From Hyphomonadaceae bacterium (GTDB lineage Bacteria; Pseudomonadota; Alphaproteobacteria; Caulobacterales; Aquidulcibacteraceae): 64,000 nt of DNA. The stretch covers positions 1-64,000 of the forward strand of contig JAEUMR010000009.1 of assembly GCA_016791385.1 (NCBI GenBank), in the 5' to 3' direction. Within the stretch, counting starts at the first letter, position 1; each line of letters starts with the position of its first letter. The position numbers were made by a program, and so were the translations under genes. Of the stretch, positions 45,167 through 53,463 are shown in pieces. The notes beneath the pieces were generated by a model. It did not search any database and was not told the origin of the DNA. It worked only from the letters and a program-made list of their open reading frames with translations.

Positions 45167-48100
45167 ATGGAATGGCTGATCATTCTCGCTCTTGCCGCCT
45201 GGGCATGGTGGCAAGCAGCGCGCATTGGCGCGTTGACGCAGAGGCTTGCCGCGTTGGAACAGCGCCTCGATGCGCTGATCAGCGTCAGCCCCGCCCCGCA
45301 ATCCGCAGCGCAAGCCGCAGCTGAACCGGCCGCCGCAGAGGAACCCGAGCCGCTGCTGCTGGTGGAGGTTGTCCAGGCGGAAGAAGAGCCCCTGCTGCTC
45401 GATACGCCGGTGCCGACGGCCTCGAACGATTCCGATTCTGTGCTGCTGCTGACCGAGGTCGCGCCCGAAGACCTGCCGATCCCCTATCCGCCCGCTGCTG
45501 CAACCCCGCCGCCGCGCGTGGTGCGTCAGCGCGGGCGCAGGCTGGAGCAATGGCTAGCTGAGAACGGGCTGGCCTGGCTCGGCGGCGGCGCGCTGGCGCT
45601 GGGCGCGATCTTCCTTGTTTCGTTCGCGGCGCAACAGGCTTGGTTCACGCCGCAAGTCCAACTCATCTGCGCGCTGGCGCTCGGGCTCGGCCTGATCGGC
45701 GCCAGCGAGTGGGCCCGGCGCAGCGCGCGGCTCGGCGCCGGTTCAACTCTTGTCGCCGCCATGCTCGCGGGCGCTGGCGTGGTCGCGCTCTACGCCACAA
45801 TCTGGGGCGGACACGCGCTCTATGGTCTTATCGGCCCAAGCACGGCTGCGATCTTGCTCACCGTCTGTGCCTGCGTGCTGGCCGGACTTGCGCTGCTGCA
45901 CGGACAGGCGCTCGGCGTGCTCGCCATCGTCATGGCGATGCTTACGCCAACCTTCGCCAGCATGGGTCAGTGGCCGCCGATCGGCCTCACGCTTTACCTG
46001 TGCTTCGTCGGCGCCGCAGGCTTTGGCCTTGCCGCCCTGCAGCGTTGGGCCTGGGCTGGCGCGGCGGCTCTGCTCGGGCTCTATTTCTGGTTCGCGCAAG
46101 CCATCGGCGCCGACGAGATTCGCCGTGCGCTCGCCCTCGCGAGCTTCGCCGCTTTGGGTGGAAGCGCATTGGCGTTCCGCCGGCCCCTGCCGGGACCCGA
46201 TGAGACGCGGCTCGGGCTCAGTTGGCGCGTCGCGCACGCGAGCGTGCCTGCCGCCGCGCTGGGCGTCTCAAGCGTGCTGCTGCTTTGGGCTTGGCTCGCC
46301 GCCGCTGCCGCGCCCCTCGGCGCGGTCTCGGCGCCAGCCTGGGTCGGCGCCATGTTCGTCGCCCTCGCCGCCGCTTCGGTGCGCGCCCGCACGGCGCCGC
46401 CAGCGACGTTCACGGTGGCGGTAGTCTCCCTCGTGCTTGGCTTCATCGCCTACGTGCAGGCGCGTTATGTAGCGCTGGGGAATGACTTCTATCCCTTCAT
46501 CCTGTTCGCTTCGCTGGCGATCATGCTCGCAGCGCTCGGCGCCAAGCCGCACCGGAGCGGACGCCGCCTGATCGCCGCCACGGGCGCGCTCGGCGCTGCG
46601 GTGTTGACCGCACTTGCGGCCAGCACGCGCAGCGAATGGCACAGCCTCGCCGCCTGGGCGGCGCTGTTCAGCGGAAGCGCTATTCTATACGCGGCGGCGC
46701 ATCTTGTTTCGCGCGACGTGAATGCGCCAAAGACCTCCGCAGCCGTATCCTATTGGGCCGGCGCGGCGGGCGTGCTCGCTTTGCTGGGCGTTGAATCCGC
46801 GTTCGGCGCCAACTTGCGCGCCGCAGCTGACGCCGCCTTCGCAGCGCTGTTCGCCGCTGGCTATATCTGGCGCCGCTGGTCGATGCTCAGCAACACAGCG
46901 CTCGCGGCAGCGGCGTTCGCAATTGCGCATGCGCTTTCTGCCGACATGATCGGTCCCGCACTTGCCAATGCCGGTGGGCTCGCCTTCGCGCTTGTGATCT
47001 ATGCGTTGTCAGCAGCGCTGTTGCTGCTGGCGAGCCGGTTCATGCTCGACGCCAAATCAGGCGACGAATTCGCAGGCGAAGCGCTGAGCGCAAGCGCGAT
47101 CATCGTCGCCCTCATCGGCGTGTTTGTCGGATTGCGCTGGCTGGCGACCACCACAGGCGGCGCGCTCGACGCCTTCACCGAGTCAACGTTGCGGGCGCTT
47201 ACTTTGCTTGCATCGGGCTTGGTGCTGGCGCCGCGGCCAGGGCACCGCGGCGGCTTGATCAGCGCTTGGCGGGGCCATGTTCTGATGGCGCTCGGCTTGC
47301 TCTACGTGTTGCTGGCGCCGGTACTGGCGGATCATCCATGGTGGGGTCCGACTCCGGCGCGCATTGTTGGTCCGCCGCTGTTCGACACGCTGGCGCTTGC
47401 GCTCGCGGCGCCGGCCGCGCTCGCCCTTGGCGCCGCCGCGCGGCTCTACAGCCATCAGCGCATAGCGGCGCGCATCTATGCGGCCTGTGGCGGCGCTCTC
47501 GCGCTGATTTGGGCGCTCACCGAGACGCGCCGGCTGTTCCACGGCACGGCGATGGACACCGCGCCGCTCGGCCTATTCGAGGGCGCCTGCTACGCCTTGA
47601 TCTTCCTTGGCGGCGCACTCGCGATCGCGCTTGCGGGACGCATGCGCGTATCCGCAACGCTTGCCGCCGCCTTCACGCACGATCTTGCCGCGATCACGCG
47701 CGCCTGTGCATGGGCGGGCATCGCTGTGTCGGCGCTTGTCTTCCTGATCGCGCGCCACCCCTGGTGGGGCGCGCACATCGCCGCCGACACCAACGCGCTC
47801 GAAACCTTGCTGGCCGTGCTGGCGCAGGCGGTCGCCGTCGTGCTGGCGCTCTATCTCGGCCGCGCCTTGTCGCATGCACGTCCGCTCGAAGCGACGCGCT
47901 TTGCTGCTGCCGCCGCCGCAATTATGTTCGCCTGGAGCTGCGGCCATGCGGCCATCCGCTGGTTCGCGCAACGCGGCTACATGGACGACGGCGCGCCGCT
48001 GACAAGCCTTGAAGGCTTCGCGCACGCACTGTGGCCGCTCGCGCTTGTTCTTGTCGGCTCGGACATCACCGAACGCGCGCCCGGACGCGATAGCGTGCGC

Positions 48101-48769
48101 TATTACGTGTACGATTTGGAGGCGATTTGGGCCGCCGCGGTGTGGCCAGCGCTTGCGTTTACGGCGCTCGCACTGTGGGCGCTTTTCAATCCGTGGTGGG
48201 GTCTCCATCCGGCGCACATCGCCGGCTTGCCGAGCGCGATCATCGCCCTCGCCGTGTTCGCGCTCGCCGCCTGGATGAGCCTTGCGGGGCGCAACGTTCC
48301 TTATGTTCGCCGCGAGGACTGGTTCAGCCGCGTCGCTCTCGTCGCCGCGATCGGTCACCTTTTTGTCGCCGCGACACTGATCGTGCGTTGGTCCAACCAC
48401 CCCGCGGACATGCCAAGCGCAGCGACAACCAGCGTGGAGATGTGGACTTACTCCGCCGTGTGGGCGCTGTTCGGCGCGGCGGTATTCTGGGAGGGCATGC
48501 GCCGCGGCAGCGCCATGTTGCGCTGGATCGGCTTGGTCTTGCTGCTGATCACGACGGCGAAAGTGTTCCTGTTCGACATGGCGAGGCTGAACGGGTTCGT
48601 GCGCGTGCTGTCATTCCTTGGCCTAGGTGTCGTGTTGCTCGCCATCGCTTGGGCCGCGCGCCGCTCCGGCAGTGGCGCGCCTCCGGCAACGTCCGCGCCA
48701 GACGCTTCGCCCCCGCCTACCCCAGCCGCGCGGCGTGAAAGGCGACATGATCGGCGACGAAGCTGGTGA
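45167..48769 (+). CDS. DUF2339 giant polytopic membrane protein
   Basis: A 1200-residue protein. The N-terminal helix MEWLIILALAAWAWWQAARIG precedes a short coiled-coil (ALTQRLAALEQRLDALIS) and an acidic, Ala/Pro-rich cytoplasmic linker to about residue 125. About 30 hydrophobic helices then fill the rest, beginning at LEQWLAENGLAWLGGGALALG, typical of DUF2339. Three near-repeats contain HPWWG or NPWWG (residues near 720, 864 and 1009), suggesting repeated structural units. No catalytic motif is visible. The function of the family is unknown. Its 3' end overlaps the convergent fghA by 53 bases. Confidence 0.85.
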   Translation: MEWLIILALAAWAWWQAARIGALTQRLAALEQRLDALISVSPAPQSAAQAAAEPAAAEEPEPLLLVEVVQAEEEPLLLDTPVPTASNDSDSVLLLTEVAPEDLPIPYPPAAATPPPRVVRQRGRRLEQWLAENGLAWLGGGALALGAIFLVSFAAQQAWFTPQVQLICALALGLGLIGASEWARRSARLGAGSTLVAAMLAGAGVVALYATIWGGHALYGLIGPSTAAILLTVCACVLAGLALLHGQALGVLAIVMAMLTPTFASMGQWPPIGLTLYLCFVGAAGFGLAALQRWAWAGAAALLGLYFWFAQAIGADEIRRALALASFAALGGSALAFRRPLPGPDETRLGLSWRVAHASVPAAALGVSSVLLLWAWLAAAAAPLGAVSAPAWVGAMFVALAAASVRARTAPPATFTVAVVSLVLGFIAYVQARYVALGNDFYPFILFASLAIMLAALGAKPHRSGRRLIAATGALGAAVLTALAASTRSEWHSLAAWAALFSGSAILYAAAHLVSRDVNAPKTSAAVSYWAGAAGVLALLGVESAFGANLRAAADAAFAALFAAGYIWRRWSMLSNTALAAAAFAIAHALSADMIGPALANAGGLAFALVIYALSAALLLLASRFMLDAKSGDEFAGEALSASAIIVALIGVFVGLRWLATTTGGALDAFTESTLRALTLLASGLVLAPRPGHRGGLISAWRGHVLMALGLLYVLLAPVLADHPWWGPTPARIVGPPLFDTLALALAAPAALALGAAARLYSHQRIAARIYAACGGALALIWALTETRRLFHGTAMDTAPLGLFEGACYALIFLGGALAIALAGRMRVSATLAAAFTHDLAAITRACAWAGIAVSALVFLIARHPWWGAHIAADTNALETLLAVLAQAVAVVLALYLGRALSHARPLEATRFAAAAAAIMFAWSCGHAAIRWFAQRGYMDDGAPLTSLEGFAHALWPLALVLVGSDITERAPGRDSVRYYVYDLEAIWAAAVWPALAFTALALWALFNPWWGLHPAHIAGLPSAIIALAVFALAAWMSLAGRNVPYVRREDWFSRVALVAAIGHLFVAATLIVRWSNHPADMPSAATTSVEMWTYSAVWALFGAAVFWEGMRRGSAMLRWIGLVLLLITTAKVFLFDMARLNGFVRVLSFLGLGVVLLAIAWAARRSGSGAPPATSAPDASPPPTPAARRERRHDRRRSW

Positions 48770-49544
48770 TGAAGAAGTACGAGTGATCGTACCCTTCATG
48801 CCGTCGCAGCGTCAGCTTCTGTCCCGCCTTCTGCGCCGCTTGCTCGAGCAGCTCCGGCTTCAATTGTGCTTCCAGGAATGAATCGGAAAGCCCCTGATCG
48901 ACGAGAATATCGTCGAACGGCGCAGCCTTCCCAGCCTCGATAAGCAGCGCTGCATCATGGCCGCGCCACGCCGCCTGATCGGCGCCCAGATAGGCGTTGA
49001 AGGCCTTCTCACCCCATGCGCAGCGCGTCGGCGACGCAATGGGCGAGAAAGCTGAAACGCTGCGAAAGAGACTTGGGTGCTTCATCGCCAGCGTCAGCGC
49101 GCCGTGGCCGCCCATCGAGTGGCCGAACAGCGAGCGCCGCGGCGCCAGCGGAAACCCGCTTTCGACCGCGGCGACCAGGTCGCGCGTGATGTAGCTCTCC
49201 ATCTTGAAATGGCTCGCCCACGGCGCCTGCGTCGCATCGACGTAGAAGCCCGCGCCCTGGCCCAGATCATAGGCGGCGTCATCGGCCACCCCCTCGCCGC
49301 GCGGGGACGTATCAGGCGCGACGATCGCCACACCCGCCTGCGCCGCGGCGCCATAGGCGCCCGCCTTGGTGGTGAAGTTATCTTCGGTGCAGGTGAGCCC
49401 CGAAAGCCAGATCAGGTACGCAAACGGCCCCGCCCCCGGCGGCACAAACACCGAGTAGCGCATCGCCGTTCCGGTCGATGCGCTCTGGTGCTGCGCGTAT
49501 GTGAGCGTGCCGCCGTGCACGCGATGCTGAGCGCGGATGTCCAT
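48717..49544 (-). CDS. fghA: S-formylglutathione hydrolase
   Basis: A 275-residue alpha/beta hydrolase that releases formate from S-formylglutathione in glutathione-linked formaldehyde oxidation. The nucleophile is the serine of GHSMGGHGAL (near 145); HEGYDHSYFFI holds the catalytic histidine near the end. LSGLTCTEDNFTTKAGA near residue 53 has the conserved cysteine of the FrmB/esterase D group. The ATG at 49544 has AGGAGA six bases before it; an extension to 49568 is unlikely. Its 3' end overlaps DUF2339. Confidence 0.93.
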   Translation of the reverse strand: MDIRAQHRVHGGTLTYAQHQSASTGTAMRYSVFVPPGAGPFAYLIWLSGLTCTEDNFTTKAGAYGAAAQAGVAIVAPDTSPRGEGVADDAAYDLGQGAGFYVDATQAPWASHFKMESYITRDLVAAVESGFPLAPRRSLFGHSMGGHGALTLAMKHPSLFRSVSAFSPIASPTRCAWGEKAFNAYLGADQAAWRGHDAALLIEAGKAAPFDDILVDQGLSDSFLEAQLKPELLEQAAQKAGQKLTLRRHEGYDHSYFFITSFVADHVAFHAARLG

Positions 49545-49600
49545 GAGGTTCTCCTTAGCCCCGGACATAGCGCAAGCGCGCGCTGGCGCCAGCGCGCCTG

Positions 49601-49981
49601 CTACTTTTGGCGCTCGGTCCAGTAGAGCGCGATCTTGTTGCCGTCGAGATCGCGGAAGTACGAGAACTCGCCGAACGCGCCACGCGGGCCCGGCTTGCCC
49701 TCACATGTGCCGCCGAGCGCGAGCGCTTTCTCATAGATGCGCTGGACGTCTTCCTTGCTGTCGACATTGATCGCCAGCATGTTGCCGTTGCCGATCGTCG
49801 CCGCTTCCTTGTTGTACGGGCGCGTGACCATGATCATCGCGCCTTGGCCCAGGCGATACATTTGTCCTTGCGGCGTCGGAAACAGCCGCTTGCCGCCGAG
49901 TTCAGGCGCAAGCGCATCGTAGAACGCGCACGCGCGGTCGAAATCATTGGTGCCAAGACAGACGTAGCCGAGCTGGGCCAT
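49601..49981 (-). CDS. VOC family protein (glyoxalase-like)
   Basis: A 126-residue single-domain VOC protein. LGYVCLGTNDFDRACAFYDAL is the first module start; GAFGEFSYFRDLDGNKIALYW the second module end, with the last glutamate position occupied by alanine. The metal ligands of true glyoxalase I are incomplete, so it may be a non-catalytic binding or resistance-type protein. It follows 56 bases upstream of fghA on the same strand. Function cannot be stated. Confidence 0.75.
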   Translation of the reverse strand: MAQLGYVCLGTNDFDRACAFYDALAPELGGKRLFPTPQGQMYRLGQGAMIMVTRPYNKEAATIGNGNMLAINVDSKEDVQRIYEKALALGGTCEGKPGPRGAFGEFSYFRDLDGNKIALYWTERQK

Positions 49982-50072
49982 AGCGTTTCACTCCCTCGCC
50001 GCTAGAACGCGGATTGACGCGGACTTTGGCCGCGCAGGGCGAAGCGTCAAGCTGCCGTAGCGTGCGGGGCGC

Positions 50073-50624
50073 TTATTGCGCCGCCGCCGGCGCGCTGGCT
50101 TCGGCGGGCGCCGCTTCCGCCTCGGGCTGCTCGGCAGATGCTGGCGTTGGTTCGTTTGTGGCCGCCACCACTTCTGGCGCCGGCAACGTCGCCATCCACT
50201 GCACACCCGCGCCCATGTTGGGATCGCTCGGCGTACGGCCGGCGATAATCTCCTCGCTCAGCCCGCCCCAGATCGGCGCCGCATATGGCTGAAACAAGCG
50301 TACTGCGAGATCCTGATCGCACAGACTGCGCTCAACGCAGATCTGCAGCGCATCGTAGAAATCGAGCGTGACCCAAAGATCGTGGCCCTCAAACGGCGTG
50401 CCGTTGTTGGCGGCGTCCATCACGCGCTGCCGCGCCGCCAGGCGCTCGGAGCTGTTGAACATCTCGAAGAGCTGGAAAGTCTGGACGACGCGCGCGTCCT
50501 CCATCTTCGCGACTTCCTCGTCGTAGGTTTTCAGCGCCTGATAGCCGCCGAACACCGCCGCGCCGATGCCGACCCACGTGCCAAGCACGCCCGACCATTG
50601 GGCCAAGCCCATACGTTCCGCCAT
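50073..50624 (-). CDS. Membrane-anchored protein of unknown function
   Basis: A 183-residue protein. A hydrophobic helix (WSGVLGTWVGIGAAVFGGYQAL, split here as residues 10-30) anchors it near the N-terminus. The middle (45-115) is a helical region with FQLFEMFNSSERLAARQRVMDAA, and the last 45 residues are Ala/Pro/Glu-rich. The N-terminal part resembles small DUF4760-type proteins, but I am not certain. It follows sdhA by 85 bases, in the place of sdhB. Its ribosome-binding site is inside a perfect hairpin (see separate entry). Confidence 0.6.
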   Translation of the reverse strand: MAERMGLAQWSGVLGTWVGIGAAVFGGYQALKTYDEEVAKMEDARVVQTFQLFEMFNSSERLAARQRVMDAANNGTPFEGHDLWVTLDFYDALQICVERSLCDQDLAVRLFQPYAAPIWGGLSEEIIAGRTPSDPNMGAGVQWMATLPAPEVVAATNEPTPASAEQPEAEAAPAEASAPAAAQ

Positions 50625-50630
50625 GATGAT

Positions 50631-50652
50631 CTCCCCTCCGCCTGGAGGGGAG
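50631..50652 (-). promoter_or_regulatory. Hairpin sequestering the ribosome-binding site of the gene at 50073-50624
   Basis: On the minus strand CTCCCCTCC pairs perfectly over nine bases with GGAGGGGAG through a four-base loop. The second arm is the Shine-Dalgarno sequence, ending six bases before the ATG at 50624. In this state the ribosome cannot reach the site, so translation may depend on coupling, temperature or a protein. The same hairpin may also mark the end of the sdh transcript, though it has no U-tract. Confidence 0.55.
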
Positions 50653-50709
50653 CCTAGTTGACGGCGCCTGGATACTCAATCGCCGCCGAGCGTGCGATGC
50701 GCGTAAGCC

Positions 50710-52497
50710 TCAATACACCCGCTTCTTCGGCGGGATCGGCTCGATCTCGTTGGTCATCGTGTAGGAATGCACCGGACGATAATCGATCGTCGCTTGCCCG
50801 CTCTTCATGTCGAGCCAGGCCAGCGTGTGCTTCATCCAGTGCTCGTCGTCGCGCTCGGGGAAATCCTCGCGCGCATGCGCGCCGCGGCTTTCGGTGCGGT
50901 TGGCTGCGCCGGTGACGGTGACGATCGCCTGCGCCATCAGGTTGTCGAACTCGAGCGTTTCGACAAGGTCGGTGTTCCAGACCATAGTGCGGTCGGTAAT
51001 TTTCACGTCCGGCGCTTCGGCCCAAACCTGCGCCATACGCTGCACGCCTTCTTCCAGCACTGGGCCAGTGCGGTAGACCGCGCAGGTCTCCTGCATCGTG
51101 CGCTGCATCTTATCGCGCAGACGCGCCGTTGGCGTGCCGCCATTGGCGTTGCGGAAGCGATCGAAGCGGGCGAGGTGATCATCGCCGGCGGTCTTCGGCA
51201 GATCAGCCTGGCTGGCGTTCGCTTTCAGCGCTTCGCCACAGCGCAGACCCACGGCGCGACCGAAAACGACAAGGTCGATCAGGGAGTTCGAGCCGAGACG
51301 ATTGGCGCCGTGCACCGAAACGCACGCCGCTTCGCCCACCGCCATCAGACCCGGCACGATCGAGTCCGGATCGCCATTGGCCTTGGTCAGCACTTCGCCG
51401 TGATAGTTCGTCGGGATGCCGCCCATATTGTAGTGCACGGTCGGCAACACCGGGATCGGCTGACGCGTGACATCGACGCCAGCGAAGATTTTCGCGCTCT
51501 CGGAGATCCCCGGCAGGCGTTGGTGCAGCACTTTCGGATCGAGGTGATCGAGGTGCAGGTTGATGTGGTCCTTGTTGGGGCCGACACCGCGGCCCTCGCG
51601 GATTTCCAGCGTCATGGCGCGGCTGACCATGTCGCGCGGCGCCAGATCCTTCACCGTCGGCGCATAGCGCTCCATGAAGCGTTCGCCGTTCGAATTGGTG
51701 AGATAGCCGCCCTCGCCGCGCGCGCCTTCGGTGATGAGGCAGCCGGCCGGGAAGATGCCGGTGGGGTGGAATTGCACGAATTCCATATCCTGCAGCGGCA
51801 GACCCGCACGCAGCACCATGGCGCCGCCGTCGCCGGTGCAGGTGTGCGCCGAAGTGCAGGAGAGATAAGCGCGGCCGTAGCCGCCGGTGGCGAGCACGAC
51901 GCGTTGGGCGCGGAAGCGGTGCAGCGAGCCGTCATCCAGCTTCCACGCCGTCACGCCGCGGCAGACGCCGTTTTCCATGATGAGGTCGAGCGCGAAATAC
52001 TCGATGAAGAAATCCACGCTGTGACGCAGCGACTGGCCATACATCGTGTGCAGCATCGCGTGGCCGGTACGGTCGGCCGCCGCGCAGGTGCGCTGCACCG
52101 GCGCTTCGCCGTAATTGCGCGTCATGCCGCCAAAGGCGCGCTGATAGATCTTGCCTTCCTCGGTGCGCGAGAACGGCACGCCCCAGTGCTCGAGTTCATA
52201 AACCGCCGCTGGCGCGTTGCGCGTCAGGTACTCGATCGCGTCCTGATCGCCGAGCCAGTCCGACCCCTTCACGGTGTCGAACATGTGCCACTGCCATTTG
52301 TCCTCGCCCATATTGCCGAGCGAGGCGGAGATGCCGCCTTGCGCCGCCACCGTGTGCGAGCGGGTCGGGAACACCTTGGTGACGCACGCCGTCTTCAAGC
52401 CGGCTTGCGCGCAACCAAGCGCCGCGCGAAGCCCTGACCCGCCGGCGCCGACAACAACGACGTCGAACGTGTGATCGATCCACGTATAGGCGGCCAA
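50710..52497 (-). CDS. sdhA: Succinate dehydrogenase flavoprotein subunit
   Basis: A 595-residue subunit of complex II with covalently bound [22 protein letters not shown] (residues 15-33) is the Rossmann start. [16 protein letters not shown] (46-61) has the FAD-linking histidine. [23 protein letters not shown] and [22 protein letters not shown] are the substrate and domain-closing motifs. It oxidises succinate to fumarate in the citric acid cycle. It lies three bases after sdhD, but sdhB is not downstream: the next gene is an unrelated membrane-anchored protein. Confidence 0.96.
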   Translation of the reverse strand: MAAYTWIDHTFDVVVVGAGGSGLRAALGCAQAGLKTACVTKVFPTRSHTVAAQGGISASLGNMGEDKWQWHMFDTVKGSDWLGDQDAIEYLTRNAPAAVYELEHWGVPFSRTEEGKIYQRAFGGMTRNYGEAPVQRTCAAADRTGHAMLHTMYGQSLRHSVDFFIEYFALDLIMENGVCRGVTAWKLDDGSLHRFRAQRVVLATGGYGRAYLSCTSAHTCTGDGGAMVLRAGLPLQDMEFVQFHPTGIFPAGCLITEGARGEGGYLTNSNGERFMERYAPTVKDLAPRDMVSRAMTLEIREGRGVGPNKDHINLHLDHLDPKVLHQRLPGISESAKIFAGVDVTRQPIPVLPTVHYNMGGIPTNYHGEVLTKANGDPDSIVPGLMAVGEAACVSVHGANRLGSNSLIDLVVFGRAVGLRCGEALKANASQADLPKTAGDDHLARFDRFRNANGGTPTARLRDKMQRTMQETCAVYRTGPVLEEGVQRMAQVWAEAPDVKITDRTMVWNTDLVETLEFDNLMAQAIVTVTGAANRTESRGAHAREDFPERDDEHWMKHTLAWLDMKSGQATIDYRPVHSYTMTNEIEPIPPKKRVY

Positions 52498-52500
52498 GGC

Positions 52501-52899
52501 TTAGACTCCGAAATTCAGGTGCAGCACGGCGAAGACGGCGCCGGCGCCGAGCGCAAGCGGCACAAGCACGTTGAGCAGCATCAGCAAAATCTTGCTTGAT
52601 GGCTTCTGGATGTAATCAAGGATCACGTCCTGCATGCCGAGCGCCATGTGGTAGAGGCTGATGACGGTCAGAAGGATGACGCCAACCGCGTTTACGGGCT
52701 GCGCCAGAAAATCGATCACCGAAAGATAGGTGCCTTCGCGCAGCGACAAAGCCGCGGCGATCACGAACCACAAGCTAAGGATCGCCAATGCGATCGATGT
52801 AAAGCGCATGGCGATGAAATGGCCGGTCCCTTCCCGCGCTGCGCCGTGGTGGCGCACGCGGCCGAGCGCGCTTCTCATGCTGCGATCAGACTGGGCCAT
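52501..52899 (-). CDS. sdhD: Succinate dehydrogenase membrane anchor subunit
   Basis: A 132-residue protein with three transmembrane helices. GTGHFIAMRFTSIALAILSLWF is the first helix region. SLYHMALGMQDVILDYI carries the heme-b histidine and the conserved aspartate-tyrosine pair at the quinone site. It anchors SdhAB in the membrane with SdhC. Spacing to sdhC is three bases and to sdhA three bases. Confidence 0.9.
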   Translation of the reverse strand: MAQSDRSMRSALGRVRHHGAAREGTGHFIAMRFTSIALAILSLWFVIAAALSLREGTYLSVIDFLAQPVNAVGVILLTVISLYHMALGMQDVILDYIQKPSSKILLMLLNVLVPLALGAGAVFAVLHLNFGV

Positions 52900-52902
52900 C
52901 GG

Positions 52903-53301
52903 TCACGCTCCGAACGTCAGTAGCAGCCAGAGGCCGACAGGCGCGGCAACGGCGAAGAGAAGAGCGAACCAGGCGCTGGTGTCGGCATCGCCGGGGTTGA
53001 GCCCCGCGCCGGTGTCGAACACCAGATGCCGGATGCCGTTGGCAAGGTGATAGGCCAGCGACGCAACGATCAGATAAAGCACGATCTGTCCGTACCAGGC
53101 GGTCAGATGCGGCGCGATATACGCATAGGTCTCAGGCCCCGCGGCGGCGATCATCAGCCAAACCGCGAACAGGATCGCCGCACCATAAAGCGCAATGCCG
53201 GTGAACCGGTGCAGGATCGAGCTCAGCATCGTCACATGCCAACGCCAAATCTGCAGATGCGGCGATATGGGTCTGTCTTCCGGGCGGGTCACGCCGGCCA
53301 T
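52903..53301 (-). CDS. sdhC: Succinate dehydrogenase cytochrome b556 subunit
   Basis: A 132-residue anchor with three helices. RPISPHLQIWRWHVTMLSSILHRFTGIAL (two motifs, SPHL and SILHRFTG) is the family signature near residues 9-37. YHLANGIRHLVFDTG carries the heme-binding histidine of helix II (near residues 84-98). It is the first gene of the sdh operon, with a plausible sigma-70 promoter about 70 bases upstream. Confidence 0.92.
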   Translation of the reverse strand: MAGVTRPEDRPISPHLQIWRWHVTMLSSILHRFTGIALYGAAILFAVWLMIAAAGPETYAYIAPHLTAWYGQIVLYLIVASLAYHLANGIRHLVFDTGAGLNPGDADTSAWFALLFAVAAPVGLWLLLTFGA

Positions 53302-53346
53302 GGGAGCGCCTCTTGTCGCTGATAAAGCTGGGAATCTCGCGGCGAG

Positions 53347-53374
53347 ACATTACGGGCGCGCTTCCCCAAGTCAA
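53347..53374 (-). promoter_or_regulatory. Candidate promoter of sdhCDA
   Basis: On the minus strand, TTGACT (53374-53369) and TAATGT (53352-53347) are separated by 16 bases and lie 46 bases before the sdhC ATG. The -35 match is five of six; the -10 is weaker. The same 159-base gap must also hold the start signals of the divergent DUF885 gene. Confidence 0.45.
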
Positions 53375-53463
53375 CCAAACCGATTGCCGCGCCAGCCGTC
53401 GAATGCCCGGCGCGCGGGTGACATGGCCATGCTAGCGTTTGCGCCAGTTCTGGGGGACTTGTG

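Noticed and set aside
50625..50709. A truncated sdhB
   Set aside because: The gap is only 85 bases and has no cysteine-rich frame in any phase.
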